A stretch of 40,598 nt of DNA from Desulfobacteraceae bacterium (GCA_024230435.1 JAAERL010000809.1:1-40598); one strand, 5' to 3'; counted from the stretch's first letter, positions 23,759 to 33,326 are shown. The notes: a model not told the origin generated them from the sequence alone. Numbers and translations are program-made.

Positions 23759-26700
23759 CTACCGTTTTGAACTTATCTTAGCCGATTTTATATTGCCGCC
23801 CTCTGTATTTATAGTCTCAAGCCGTTTAATATCAAATAAAAGGCCCTGACACTCAACCATCTTGTCGTATGCATCTTGGGAATGAACTCGATCGCTTCGA
23901 TTGGCAGCGGCAAAGTCATCAATTGCTTTGTTCAGTAAAACTTTTGCTTCCTGTGGGTCGTAGTATCTGGTGTTGAAAGCAAGTGCTCTATATGCAAGTC
24001 CTCGATGGAAACGATATTCGCCGGAAATTCCATCATTAAGATAGACCATTTGAACCGCCTTACTATAAAATTCAATCGCCGTTTCGTGTTTGCGTTCCGC
24101 CGCAGCAAGCCTTCCTTGCAGAAAAGGCAGAACACTTGACTCATTAACCTTCATTTTTAAAGAATTAATAACAGAATTAGCATAAACCAAATTTTGATTT
24201 TCACAATCGATACAAGCTTCCACTAAATTTTTGGCATTCCTTATAGTCGGGACTGTTAAGATTTCATATGCCGCATTATAATACTTGAGAGCTTGTGATA
24301 GTTTATTCGATTTTTTGTAAATATTACCAAGGTCAGTGTAATATTCTCTAATGTCGCGTTTATTTTTAGTTGAAAGACTTTTTTTTGCTAATGATATCGA
24401 TTGGTTATAATATCTGATTGCTTCTTCGTTATAATTCAACTTTGCGAAGACAGATGCCTTGATCGCATATATTGAATGATCAGCTTTTTTTAAACGGATT
24501 AGTCTATCGCAAAAATGGAGAGCCTGTTGACGATTACCACGTTTTTCATGAAATTTTGCACGTAGCATCAGCGTTTCAGTCTCCCATCCGAGATATTCTC
24601 CCTCTATCTTATTTAAAAGTCTATCAACTTTTTCAAATCTACCCTTTGCAATCTTACCGTTTATTTCTAGCAAAATACGTTTGGAGATATTAGTTTGCTG
24701 GTGTCTCCCATTAATTCCAATATCCAGTTTAATTAATGTATCAATAGAAATTTCATTGTCACTATTCAGAGCAATATCCAGTGGGTTGTTACGTTCCTGG
24801 TTGGATATGTCAAGTTGACTTTCATACCCGCTGGCACAGGTCATAATTTCCCAGATCATCCTTGCATTTCCGGTTTTAGCGGCAGTATGCAACGGCAGGT
24901 TTGCATCATCATCTTTAAATTTATCGCTTGAAAGTTTTTTTATGACGTTAGCAATTTTCTTACGGCCATCTTCCTCCTTTGGATTTGCTTTTATTAAGTT
25001 TATTTTCAATTTATCAAGTTTAGTTTTATTGATATCAGTTGAGTTTTTAATCATATGATCAATCAAAATAGTTGCTGATAATTTTATTGTATCTGCAGTT
25101 TTAATTTCCTGTTCTACAAACTTTGCCTTCACAGCTTCTATTTTTGCATCATGCTCCGGATCGGATAACTTTTTCAATAACCGGATCACCATTTCAGCCT
25201 TGTTTGGCTCCAAAAGTAAATATTTTTTTAGATCTCTTTTTATTTTGTCCACCCTCGTATTATTATCATTTTTAAGTAATAAATCTTTTACTTTAGTTTT
25301 TGTATTCTTCTTCCCGAAATGTTTATTCCAAAAGTTACTGGTGAATTGCCCGTTCTGAATTGGCGCATTATCAAAGGGCTTTTCATCCTTTTTATCCTTT
25401 TTTTCCGGCAGCTCGTTATGAAAATACCGCCAAATTTTTTCTGACTCTTCTTTGCTGATTGAAGGATTATCGAAATCATTTCCAGTCCATTTGCTGAACA
25501 TATGTTTATCCACACTGAATATTTTATTTTCAATGCAAAACTGATGGATTCTTTCTTTACGAGTGTTAAATATATTTTCCAACGTATCGAAATCTACATT
25601 TTGTTTCACCAATACAGCAAGTTGTGTCTTATTACGTTTCAGATGGTTATAGTTTTTGCCAATCGATGTTTGTGTGAGTTGAGTTCTAAGGTATGGAATA
25701 TTGGCGTACTTATCATCGCTTATAACTTTATTTTTTTTTAAATTAACAGCAGCAAGTTCATTTCTGATCTTTTTTTGTTCATTTTTATTTTTTATAGCAA
25801 CGGCACCTTTTAGTGCAGTAACTCCTATACTAACCACTGCGACTTCGGGAGATGCTCCACTATCAAATAAAAGCTGTTTGCCACCTTTATACGCAACTTC
25901 GGAAAAGTTCACAGCTATACCTCTGTTATGTTTTTGTTTAAACAGATTCATATTTTTACTCAAGGAGTTATCAAATCTATCATTAAGCGTATCATTTCTA
26001 TCGCTTACCCCTGCTCCCACTTTCTGAGAAAGTTTATCCAATTCCTCGAATTTTTGAAGCTCAACAGCTTTTGCTGCCTTTTTATCTACATGCAAAGCTT
26101 TGGCCTTTTTATATTCACGTGCTAAGCTATTATTATCATTGGCTAATTCGTCATTTTTACTTGAAATTTTTGAATTATTGTCAAAACAAAAATTTCTATT
26201 AAATTCGTCCTTGGTAGGTGAACAGATAATTTCAAAATTTGAATCCGACAAATTTTCAAGGTTGATCATATTTTGCTTTGTTTGATTCATTCTTTGATTC
26301 ATTTTATGTGAGGTATATGCAGTGTCGGCTACTTTTGCCACACCCGAGGCGGATATAAGGACAACACTCAAAGCGCTACCAGCAGGGCCTCCTGCAATAG
26401 TCAAAGTAATACCTATGCCCAAACCTACGCCCAAACCAACAGTTTTCCAGACTGCATCATTTTTTAAACGTTTTATTTCGGAGGAATCATAATGATACTG
26501 TTTTGCCAGCGCTTCTATCGCATACTTAGTCAACTCGTCATTTATGTCCTCAAAAAATTTAGCATCCTGGCGGTTTTGCGCAGTCTTGTTTAGCACATGC
26601 TGCAGTTTATTTTTAGTAATTATATCGTCTTCATCATCAATATTATTTAAATTTATATAGGAATCCATATCCAAAGGCTGCATTTTCAATTTTTTATTAG

Positions 26701-27067
26701 AATCTGATACGCTTGAAATGGAGAATTCTATCTGCTCGTCATTATCGTTTGAATTGTCTGTCTCATCTTCATGCTTTTTGTTTTTCTCATCGTCTAAATC
26801 ATATTCAATTAGCTCTATTTTATTAGTATAATTAACAGATGGCAAAATTGGATGTGCACCAAGTTTAGGGGTATGATGGTTGCAATTTTCTATAGCTTCT
26901 TGTTTTTTGGGAATAAACTTGGTTTTTGGCATGCAGTATTCTTCCATGGGCGAAACTTTAGAGATATTACTGGCAAGACTATTTGTCTGATTGCCAGATT
27001 TTGAAACTGTACAATCCTTACCAACATCTGCATTTATCTTAGCCGTACCATTATCTACATTTTGCAT
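23759..27067 (-). CDS. Large ankyrin/TPR-repeat protein with hydrophobic glycine-rich segment
   Basis: 1102 residues, not assignable to a known family as a whole. A disordered polar N-terminus (about 1-170, acidic around 85-115) is followed by a hydrophobic glycine-zipper stretch (about 206-245, VGLGVGLGIGI and AGGPAGSALSVVLIS) that could enter a membrane, coiled charged regions, an ankyrin-like part (about 718-785, LPLHTAAKTGNARMIWEIM), and TPR units from about 825 to 1080. The gene is markedly A+T-rich and lysine/asparagine-rich compared with its neighbours, which suggests lateral acquisition. AAAGGAG lies 6 bases before the ATG. Eukaryote-like repeats plus a membrane-active segment recall secreted effectors of host-associated bacteria, but there is no secretion gene in the window; this is inference only. 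Confidence 0.7.
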   Translation of the reverse strand: MQNVDNGTAKINADVGKDCTVSKSGNQTNSLASNISKVSPMEEYCMPKTKFIPKKQEAIENCNHHTPKLGAHPILPSVNYTNKIELIEYDLDDEKNKKHEDETDNSNDNDEQIEFSISSVSDSNKKLKMQPLDMDSYINLNNIDDEDDIITKNKLQHVLNKTAQNRQDAKFFEDINDELTKYAIEALAKQYHYDSSEIKRLKNDAVWKTVGLGVGLGIGITLTIAGGPAGSALSVVLISASGVAKVADTAYTSHKMNQRMNQTKQNMINLENLSDSNFEIICSPTKDEFNRNFCFDNNSKISSKNDELANDNNSLAREYKKAKALHVDKKAAKAVELQKFEELDKLSQKVGAGVSDRNDTLNDRFDNSLSKNMNLFKQKHNRGIAVNFSEVAYKGGKQLLFDSGASPEVAVVSIGVTALKGAVAIKNKNEQKKIRNELAAVNLKKNKVISDDKYANIPYLRTQLTQTSIGKNYNHLKRNKTQLAVLVKQNVDFDTLENIFNTRKERIHQFCIENKIFSVDKHMFSKWTGNDFDNPSISKEESEKIWRYFHNELPEKKDKKDEKPFDNAPIQNGQFTSNFWNKHFGKKNTKTKVKDLLLKNDNNTRVDKIKRDLKKYLLLEPNKAEMVIRLLKKLSDPEHDAKIEAVKAKFVEQEIKTADTIKLSATILIDHMIKNSTDINKTKLDKLKINLIKANPKEEDGRKKIANVIKKLSSDKFKDDDANLPLHTAAKTGNARMIWEIMTCASGYESQLDISNQERNNPLDIALNSDNEISIDTLIKLDIGINGRHQQTNISKRILLEINGKIAKGRFEKVDRLLNKIEGEYLGWETETLMLRAKFHEKRGNRQQALHFCDRLIRLKKADHSIYAIKASVFAKLNYNEEAIRYYNQSISLAKKSLSTKNKRDIREYYTDLGNIYKKSNKLSQALKYYNAAYEILTVPTIRNAKNLVEACIDCENQNLVYANSVINSLKMKVNESSVLPFLQGRLAAAERKHETAIEFYSKAVQMVYLNDGISGEYRFHRGLAYRALAFNTRYYDPQEAKVLLNKAIDDFAAANRSDRVHSQDAYDKMVECQGLLFDIKRLETINTEGGNIKSAKISSKR

Positions 27068-27090
27068 TTCGAACTCCTTTGAAAATTAAA

Positions 27091-27096
27091 ATTATA
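27091..27096 (-). promoter_or_regulatory. Candidate -10 box of the ankyrin/TPR gene
   Basis: Minus-strand TATAAT, 24 bases before the ATG, in A+T-rich sequence. No good -35 hexamer lies 16-18 bases upstream, so the promoter is either activator-dependent or coincidental. Confidence 0.4.
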
Positions 27097-27306
27097 TCAG
27101 ATCAATTATTGTTCATTTAATCGCAAGTATACAGTCACAGGTTCATAGCAAATTTTGTGCCAATAAATTAAATGCAGCTTTTTCCGATGACAGGAGCATT
27201 AAACCAGACTAAAAATGCCAATTATTTCCGAAAGGAATAAATCATTGCATTGAAAAATGCTGAGTATTAAAAAAGATTAAAGAAGATTCAACTAAATGCA
27301 TATTGT

Positions 27307-27341
27307 GTTGGCGCCGCTAAAGAATCTTTGCCAACTTTTTT
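27307..27341 (+). terminator. Plus-strand terminator-like hairpin with no upstream gene
   Basis: GTTGGC (27307-27312) and GCCAAC (27330-27335) followed by six T (27336-27341). Both neighbouring genes run on the minus strand, so it does not end a recognised gene. The rest of the 27068-27425 gap holds no open frame of interest. It might end a small RNA. Confidence 0.45.
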
Positions 27342-27425
27342 GCAATACAGATACAATTAACAACGTGGACTTTAAAATTGCGCCGGGTTTGGGTTTGTTT
27401 TAAAGCCGCGCCGATTGGTGCATAC

Positions 27426-28733
27426 TCATTTAGTCATATTCTGGAAAGTTTCTTTGGCAGGATTAAAGTAACCATATCTAATATGGGGAAACATTTGCCG
27501 CACTTGATCCAATAAAACCCGCATTCCCACTGGATTTCCGCCAGGATCGCCGGCCTCATTCATGATTTTGAGGTAACGCACGGGATCAAAGTTCAGGTTG
27601 CGCCATTGTATCATGTGAAAAGGATGGTCCTTGATAAAATCGAGCAAGGCGTCACGCTCTGCCGGAGAATCGGTAAAACCCGGACAGTTTAAATAATTGA
27701 TGGAGACATGAACATTTCGGCTCCGGGCCAGATCTATGCTTTTAACGGCGTCTTCAAAACAATATCCTTTGGGCCTAAAATAGGCGGTATAACACGCCTT
27801 GCGGATGCTGTTCATGCTCACACGCATACTGTCGAGCCCCGCGTTGATCAATTGCTCTATTTTTTCGGGCAAGCTTCCATTGGTGTTCAGGTTGATTGTG
27901 CCTTTGGAGGTTGCTTTGCGTATCTTGCCGATGGCGCTTACCAGCAGATCGCTTACCATTAAAGGATCTCCCTCGCAGCCCTGCCCGAAACTGACAACGG
28001 CTTTTTTGACCCGCTCGATGTGGGCCAGCGCCACCTGGGCGATTTCATCGGCGGTGGGTGTGAAGCTGATTCTATCCTGGCTTTGTGATATGCAGCCCTC
28101 GGATTGAAGAGAAAGACAGCCCAAACAGCTGGCGTTGCAGGCGGCCGATGAAGGTAACGGCGCTTCGTAACGGCCGAGAAAAAAATTCTTTCCAGCCGGG
28201 CAGCCATATTTTAAGGCGCATCCTTCCAGGTGCTTGCGCAATCGGTTGCCGGGCATTTTTTTTTGCATTTGCTTGACCCCGGCAAGAACCTTTTCAACCG
28301 GCATTTGCCGCAGATCCTGACGCGGTTCATTGTCCACCTGCACCAGTGGAACCCTGAATTGATCGCCATTCCAGCCAACGGCCGAATAAGAAAACAGCGG
28401 CAGATGATCAGCATCGGCTAACTCTTGCCATGCACAGGTATGGGTAATCACATATCCCGGAGAATTAAACGCCGCCACCGGGAAAAGACGTTCGCCGGGC
28501 TCATAAGGATTTTCTTCCAAAACCACAACCTGTTTCAAGTCAAGATCGTAGACAAGGGGCGCCCGGCCGGGCAGATACATCAATTCGCCGCCATGGGGCA
28601 AGCTGCAGGTTTCCGAAACGGTCAGGGGCAGTTCAAGCGGTCCGTTGCCGCCTACAGCAGCAAAACCGGGAAGATCGAAAATATCTCCTTTTTCATTACC
28701 AGCAACCGCTGTCAGCCAATTACTTTTGTGCAT
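27426..28733 (-). CDS. Radical SAM protein
   Basis: 435 residues. The CNASCLGC motif (C199, C203, C206; CxxxCxxC) binds the 4Fe-4S cluster that cleaves S-adenosylmethionine, and it lies unusually far into the protein, behind an N-terminal domain of about 190 residues. Further cysteines at 172, 178 and 214 (GCALKYGCPAG and EGC) could hold a second cluster. The barrel continues with SFGQGCEGDPL, INLNTNGSLPEKI and SINYLNCPGF. The substrate is unknown. It lies 40 bases after the two-domain glycosyltransferase, probably in one transcript. Confidence 0.88.
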   Translation of the reverse strand: MHKSNWLTAVAGNEKGDIFDLPGFAAVGGNGPLELPLTVSETCSLPHGGELMYLPGRAPLVYDLDLKQVVVLEENPYEPGERLFPVAAFNSPGYVITHTCAWQELADADHLPLFSYSAVGWNGDQFRVPLVQVDNEPRQDLRQMPVEKVLAGVKQMQKKMPGNRLRKHLEGCALKYGCPAGKNFFLGRYEAPLPSSAACNASCLGCLSLQSEGCISQSQDRISFTPTADEIAQVALAHIERVKKAVVSFGQGCEGDPLMVSDLLVSAIGKIRKATSKGTINLNTNGSLPEKIEQLINAGLDSMRVSMNSIRKACYTAYFRPKGYCFEDAVKSIDLARSRNVHVSINYLNCPGFTDSPAERDALLDFIKDHPFHMIQWRNLNFDPVRYLKIMNEAGDPGGNPVGMRVLLDQVRQMFPHIRYGYFNPAKETFQNMTK

Positions 28734-28773
28734 TATAAATTTACGTCCATTCTTTTAAGTCGTTTTAAGCCGT

Positions 28774-30084
28774 TTAAAATTGCCGCCTATTTTTTCTGAA
28801 CCCGGTTTTATACAAATACGCTAGCCGTTCAGGGTTTACTCCAAGCAAGCAACCTGCCGCGATAAAATAGTTGATCAAAGTTACCCGGAAAATTCCAACA
28901 GAGCGCCACCGGCGCCCTGAGGTTACAATATAATCAGGGCAAATCACAACTTTTCCCATACGCGCAAGCCGGCGCACAAAAAACAGGTCCTCTGCGATGG
29001 GCGCATCAGGAAATCCCCCGGCTCTGTCGAAAGTGGATTTGCGCATAAAAAACGCCTGATCACCATATGGCAACTTAAAAACACGCGACCGGATATCTAC
29101 CGCCAATTCGATAAAACGCATAAATCTGTTATTGTAATCCGTTTTAAATCTGAAAGCGCCCATTACTGTTTTCGGATCGAGCAGAAGATCGAACACTTGG
29201 CGGCCATAATTTTCAGGCAACCGGGTATCGGCATGTAAAAAAAGAATGGCTGCGCCTTTGGCTTGAGCTGCGCCAAAATTTTGCTGTACCGCCCTGCCCG
29301 GCGCGGTTTCAAACACCCTCGCTCCTGTCCGGTGCGCCTTGGCCACCGTATCATCGCTGCTGCCCCCATCGACCACGATCACCTCTACCCCATTATCCAA
29401 AACCCGGTTTATGGTTGAACTGATGTGCTCGGATTCATTTAACGCAGGAATGACAACACTAAGATAGGGATTTGACCACTGATGCGCAGGCAGCCGTAAA
29501 GTAAGATCTTCAGGGGTATCAATATCATTCAAAACAGCCGTCCGGGCCACTTTTAACCCCAGGCGCCGGGCGCTTTCCAGGGTTTGCGCCAGCACCTGGT
29601 CAGTGCCCCAGTTTATATTGCGGAATATATCCACCGGGCGGTTAGAACCCACAAGCCAGTATCCGCCATCGGCGGCGGGCCCTAAGACCACATCATGCGT
29701 GTTCAGGGCTTCAAATGCTTTTTCAACATGCCAGGGCTGCATACCGGCAATATCCGTTCCCACAAGAACCACTTTGCGGGCGCCCTGCTCAAAAACATGA
29801 TCCATTGCCGAATACATGCGGCGGCCTAAATCCGCCTTTACCTGGGGTTGCAGATCAAGTTGTTTTCCCAGCCAGCGCCTGATTTTTTTTACGCTGCCAC
29901 CCTGAAAGCAAAAAGTAATCGGCCCAAAACGGGTCTTTGAAAGCGATTCTAAAACCTGCTCCGTTAGGCAGCGCTGCAACTGCGCGGCTCTCAAAGGACC
30001 CAAAGCGGGGATCAAGCGGGTTTTCGTGGCGCCTGAAACTGGATAGCGGCCAAATACAATTATCCGGTGATCTGTTTCTGCCAA
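28774..30084 (-). CDS. Fused selenodomain-associated glycosyltransferases (TIGR04282 + TIGR04283 types)
   Basis: 436 residues in two halves. Residues about 1-205 match the DUF2064/TIGR04282 transferase group (IIVFGRYPVSGATKTRLIP, VLVGTDIAGMQ, LGPAADGGYWLVG, NDIDTPEDL). Residues about 207-430 match the TIGR04283 family-2 transferases (LSVVIPALNESEHI, VIVVDGGSSDDT, FLHADTRLP as the DxD metal site, GDQAFFMRKSTFD). These are usually two neighbouring genes called rSAM/selenodomain-associated transferases 1 and 2; here they are one polypeptide. The substrates are unproven. A radical SAM gene follows directly, in keeping with the family's usual company. Confidence 0.9.
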   Translation of the reverse strand: MAETDHRIIVFGRYPVSGATKTRLIPALGPLRAAQLQRCLTEQVLESLSKTRFGPITFCFQGGSVKKIRRWLGKQLDLQPQVKADLGRRMYSAMDHVFEQGARKVVLVGTDIAGMQPWHVEKAFEALNTHDVVLGPAADGGYWLVGSNRPVDIFRNINWGTDQVLAQTLESARRLGLKVARTAVLNDIDTPEDLTLRLPAHQWSNPYLSVVIPALNESEHISSTINRVLDNGVEVIVVDGGSSDDTVAKAHRTGARVFETAPGRAVQQNFGAAQAKGAAILFLHADTRLPENYGRQVFDLLLDPKTVMGAFRFKTDYNNRFMRFIELAVDIRSRVFKLPYGDQAFFMRKSTFDRAGGFPDAPIAEDLFFVRRLARMGKVVICPDYIVTSGRRWRSVGIFRVTLINYFIAAGCLLGVNPERLAYLYKTGFRKNRRQF

Positions 30085-30442
30085 AAATTTATTGCTCCTA
30101 TAAATATTGTGCGCCTGTAGTCTGCATCCGAAATCGCTAATTTCCGGATAGGCGATTGTTCAGACTTAATTTTTTGGTTCATTTACCATATTTGCAAGAG
30201 CCTGTATATGATATCGATATGATATCGGCACACTTGACGCCAGTTCTCAATTCCGGTATTTGTATCACCGGATGGACCCCGGCAAAACCGCCAAGGGGAT
30301 TTTTGACGAAAAAAAACAGAATTCGGGTTATCACGCAATTTCAGACTTACTTTCTGCGTAATGCCCGTTAAATGAGTTATGTAATAGGTCCGATGACCAC
30401 CCAGGCTCATGCCGGGGTGGTTTTTTTATTGGGAGAGACCTT
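30085..30442 (+). promoter_or_regulatory. Leader of the pab operon with two terminator-like hairpins
   Basis: The gap carries TCCGGT/ACCGGA (30252-30257 and 30267-30272), CCCC/GGGG (30277-30280 and 30295-30298) followed by ATTTTT, and finally a strong hairpin ending 16 bases before pabA. No gene is seen on either strand. A transcript starting upstream would have to read through both stops to reach pabA, which would fit attenuation, or a small RNA ending at 30427. Confidence 0.45.
30396..30427 (+). terminator. Strong intrinsic terminator just before pabA
   Basis: ACCACCC (30396-30402) pairs with GGGTGGT (30415-30421), with an inner GGC/GCC pairing, followed by seven T (30421-30427). It sits 16 bases before the pabA start codon, in the direction of the operon, and no plus-strand gene lies upstream for it to end. 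Confidence 0.8.
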
Positions 30443-31045
30443 ATGTGCACGTTGTTGATGATCGATAATTATGACTCTTTTACTTTTAACCTGGTGCAGA
30501 TGTTTCGCCAGTACCCTTTGGAAGTAAAAGTTTTTCGCAGCGATAAAGTCAGTCTTGATGATGTGAACGCCATTGCCCCCGATTATATTGTCATCAGCCC
30601 CGGCCCCAAAGACCCGGAAAATGCAGGCATCTCCAAGATGCTGATCCGGGACAGATATCAAGACACTCCTATTTTGGGTGTTTGCCTGGGCATGCAATGC
30701 CTGAATGAAGTCTTCGGCGGCTGCACCATTCGATCCCCTGAGCCCTTGCACGGAAAAACAAGCGACATAGTTCACAGCGGCAGTGATTTGTTCAAGAACC
30801 TGCCCTCGCCTTTCCGGGTGGCGCGTTATCATTCCCTGGCCGTTGAGCCGGACAATTGCTCGCCGGAGCCTGAATTGACCATTACAGCCACTACTGCCGA
30901 CCATATCATTATGGGGCTTTCCCATCGCCGATACCCGCTGCACGGCGTTCAATTCCATCCTGAAAGCTTTTTGACGGAACATGGTTTTCAATTGGTGGAA
31001 AACTTTCTCAAACTCGGTCCATTGGAATATTCTCATGAGTGGTAA
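30443..31045 (+). CDS. pabA: Aminodeoxychorismate/anthranilate synthase glutamine amidotransferase subunit
   Basis: 200 residues, class I glutamine amidotransferase. It releases ammonia from glutamine for the synthase encoded next. Catalytic C81 (LGVCLGMQC), H172 and E174 (QFHPESF) are present; the N-terminus LLMIDNYDSFTFNLVQ and ISPGPKDPENAG are classical PabA/TrpG. The protein alone could serve folate or tryptophan synthesis, but the downstream PabB-PabC fusion points to p-aminobenzoate. GGGAGAG lies 6 bases before the ATG. It overlaps the next gene by 11 bases. Confidence 0.93.
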   Translation: MCTLLMIDNYDSFTFNLVQMFRQYPLEVKVFRSDKVSLDDVNAIAPDYIVISPGPKDPENAGISKMLIRDRYQDTPILGVCLGMQCLNEVFGGCTIRSPEPLHGKTSDIVHSGSDLFKNLPSPFRVARYHSLAVEPDNCSPEPELTITATTADHIIMGLSHRRYPLHGVQFHPESFLTEHGFQLVENFLKLGPLEYSHEW

Positions 31046-33326
31046 AACCAAAAACAAGATAGACAAACTGCTTCCTGACCTGAGCCGAATTCATATAGAG
31101 ACGGCTCCTGATCTGCCCGATATGTTATCGGTAAGCGCCCGGTTTTCCCATCTTCCGGGAACAGTGTCCTTAATGAGTGGCGGCGATTTGGATTGTGCAC
31201 GCTACCACATATTAGGTGTTTTACCCTGGCTTACTCTCAAGGGAACCCGGCAGGGGCTGCAATTAAAAATTGATGACATAACCCACGATTTATCCGTCAA
31301 TCCGCTGGACGGATTACGGATGGTCCTGCAAAGGCTTCACCTTAAAGAACAAGACCCGGAAATTCCCCTGGCAGCCGGTTTTATGGGTTATTTGGCCTAC
31401 GATCTCAAAGATTGCCTTGAAGACCTGCCGCGCACCAGCGTTGATGATTTGCAGCTGCCGGTTATGCTTTTATACGCCCCGTCGGTGATAATCATTCATG
31501 ACAAACACCAGGGAACCAACCGGATAATTGCGCCTGTTCGCAGCGACCGTCCGGGCTGGGTGGAAAAATCGTTGTCACGCTTTCGTGAGCTGTTATCCCG
31601 GAAAGGCCCGCAATCATCGCTCTATGTCCGTTCATCGGACCGGTTGAAGTCCGATTTTACTCAAATCGCATATGAGAATTCGATTCGGCGCATTATTGAC
31701 TATATTGGCGCGGGCGATGTTTACCAGGTCAATTTTTCCCAGCGCTACCGGACAGATTTTCAAGGCGATGGGTTCGAATTTTTTAAGTATTTATATAAGT
31801 GCAATCCAGCGCCTTTTTTTGCTTTTGTACAGGCTAAAGATCACCAGATCATTTCCACCTCGCCGGAGCGGTTTTTACTCCGCCGGGGCAGTCAAATTGA
31901 AACCCGCCCAATCAAAGGCACCCGTCCCCGGAGTAAAGAGCCTGAAAAAGACGCCGCCATGCGAGCCGAGCTTACCACAAGCGCCAAGGATGATGCAGAG
32001 CTTTCAATGATCGTGGATTTGCTTCGCAATGATATCGGCAAAGTTTGTAAGGCCGGGTCAGTAGAGGTAGCCGAGCACAAACGGCTTGAAGCGTATGAAA
32101 ATGTTTACCATCTGGTTTCCATTATAAAAGGCGAACTCGATAATGACAAAGATTGCGTTGACCTGTTAAAAGCGGCCTTTCCCGGCGGCTCCATTACCGG
32201 CTGCCCGAAAATACGCGCAATGGAAATCATAGACGAACTCGAGCCCTGCCGCCGCCATGTTTACTGCGGCAGTATAGGCTACATTAGCTTCCATGAAACG
32301 TTGGATCTTTCCATTGCTATCCGCACGGCCACCATCGCTGGTAATACACTGCGCTATTCCGTGGGCGGGGCGATTGTTTATGATTCCGATCCAACCCTTG
32401 AATACGAAGAAACCCTTCACAAAGGCAGCACATTAATGAACGCTTTTACTGCCTGTGGTAAGGATGCCGGCCCGGCCGAAACGGTTTGGCTCAACGGCCG
32501 CCTGGTTCAAGCCGCCAAAGCCGCTGTTCCTGTAACCGATCAGGGATTGCTTTACGGTAATGGCTTTTTTGAAACGATCCGGGCAGATAACGGCAAAGCG
32601 CCTTTATTTGAAGACCACATGGCCCGTTTCCACTCCACCTGGCGGGCCTTGATGCCCAATGAGCCGCCGGAGCTGACATGGGATCACATCATTGCTCAAG
32701 TACTTGAAGCTAACGGCCTTGAAACAGGCTGCGCCAGTGTCAAAGTCCTGGCAACCCGGGGCAGCAGCACCAGTGCGCCGTGGGATAACAATCTGCTGGT
32801 TTCCGCCCGTGCTTATTCTCATCGCTTAAATACTTTAAAGGAAACGAAAAATAAGGGACTCAGCCTCGGGATCTATCCCCACCCGCGCCAGAGCCCGTTA
32901 GCCGCCCACAAAACCTTAAATTACCTATATTATTTGCATGCATCCCAGTGGGCCAAAAACGCCGGTTTCGATGAAGCCTTAATCCTTAACCCGGACGGTA
33001 CTGTTTCAGAAACCAATACCGCAAACATACTGTTAATAAACGGCCGGGATGTTATTTTACCCGATTCGCCTGCCGCTTTAACCGGGGTTATGTGTACTGT
33101 GGTCCGGCGTCAACTGTTGCGCTGGGGATTTCATATCAGCCAGCGCACCGTTAAGCCGGAAGAATTGCGCTCAGCCCAACTGGTTCTGTTAACCAACGCT
33201 CTTATGGGGGCCGCGCCGGTTTTATCCGTGGACCATTGTTCAATACTCCCGGAATCGGATCTTTACCAAAAACTTAATAACGCTATTATCCCGGGTTGGG
33301 ACAAGACAGGTAAGATAAATTTATGA
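31035..33326 (+). CDS. pabB: Aminodeoxychorismate synthase component I fused to aminodeoxychorismate lyase (PabB-PabC)
   Basis: 763 residues from the ATG at 31035 (MSGKTKNK); an upstream in-frame ATG at 30981 lies deep inside pabA and is less likely. The first about 470 residues are a chorismate-using PabB: YENSIRRIIDYIGAGDVYQVNFSQR, TRPIKGTRPR, DLLRNDIGKVC, GGSITGCPKIRAMEII and VGGAIVYDSDP. The last about 280 are a PLP-dependent class IV aminotransferase-fold lyase: LLYGNGFFETIRAD, HKTLNYLYYLHASQWAKNAG with the PLP lysine, and SETNTANILL. Together with PabA it converts chorismate and glutamine to p-aminobenzoate and pyruvate for folate synthesis. Such fusions are known in several bacteria. 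Its TGA overlaps the next ATG. Confidence 0.93.
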   Translation: MSGKTKNKIDKLLPDLSRIHIETAPDLPDMLSVSARFSHLPGTVSLMSGGDLDCARYHILGVLPWLTLKGTRQGLQLKIDDITHDLSVNPLDGLRMVLQRLHLKEQDPEIPLAAGFMGYLAYDLKDCLEDLPRTSVDDLQLPVMLLYAPSVIIIHDKHQGTNRIIAPVRSDRPGWVEKSLSRFRELLSRKGPQSSLYVRSSDRLKSDFTQIAYENSIRRIIDYIGAGDVYQVNFSQRYRTDFQGDGFEFFKYLYKCNPAPFFAFVQAKDHQIISTSPERFLLRRGSQIETRPIKGTRPRSKEPEKDAAMRAELTTSAKDDAELSMIVDLLRNDIGKVCKAGSVEVAEHKRLEAYENVYHLVSIIKGELDNDKDCVDLLKAAFPGGSITGCPKIRAMEIIDELEPCRRHVYCGSIGYISFHETLDLSIAIRTATIAGNTLRYSVGGAIVYDSDPTLEYEETLHKGSTLMNAFTACGKDAGPAETVWLNGRLVQAAKAAVPVTDQGLLYGNGFFETIRADNGKAPLFEDHMARFHSTWRALMPNEPPELTWDHIIAQVLEANGLETGCASVKVLATRGSSTSAPWDNNLLVSARAYSHRLNTLKETKNKGLSLGIYPHPRQSPLAAHKTLNYLYYLHASQWAKNAGFDEALILNPDGTVSETNTANILLINGRDVILPDSPAALTGVMCTVVRRQLLRWGFHISQRTVKPEELRSAQLVLLTNALMGAAPVLSVDHCSILPESDLYQKLNNAIIPGWDKTGKINL

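Noticed and set aside
30981-31034. Upstream ATG for the pabBC fusion
   Set aside because: It would add 18 residues encoded inside pabA with no family similarity; the ATG at 31035 gives the usual short overlap.
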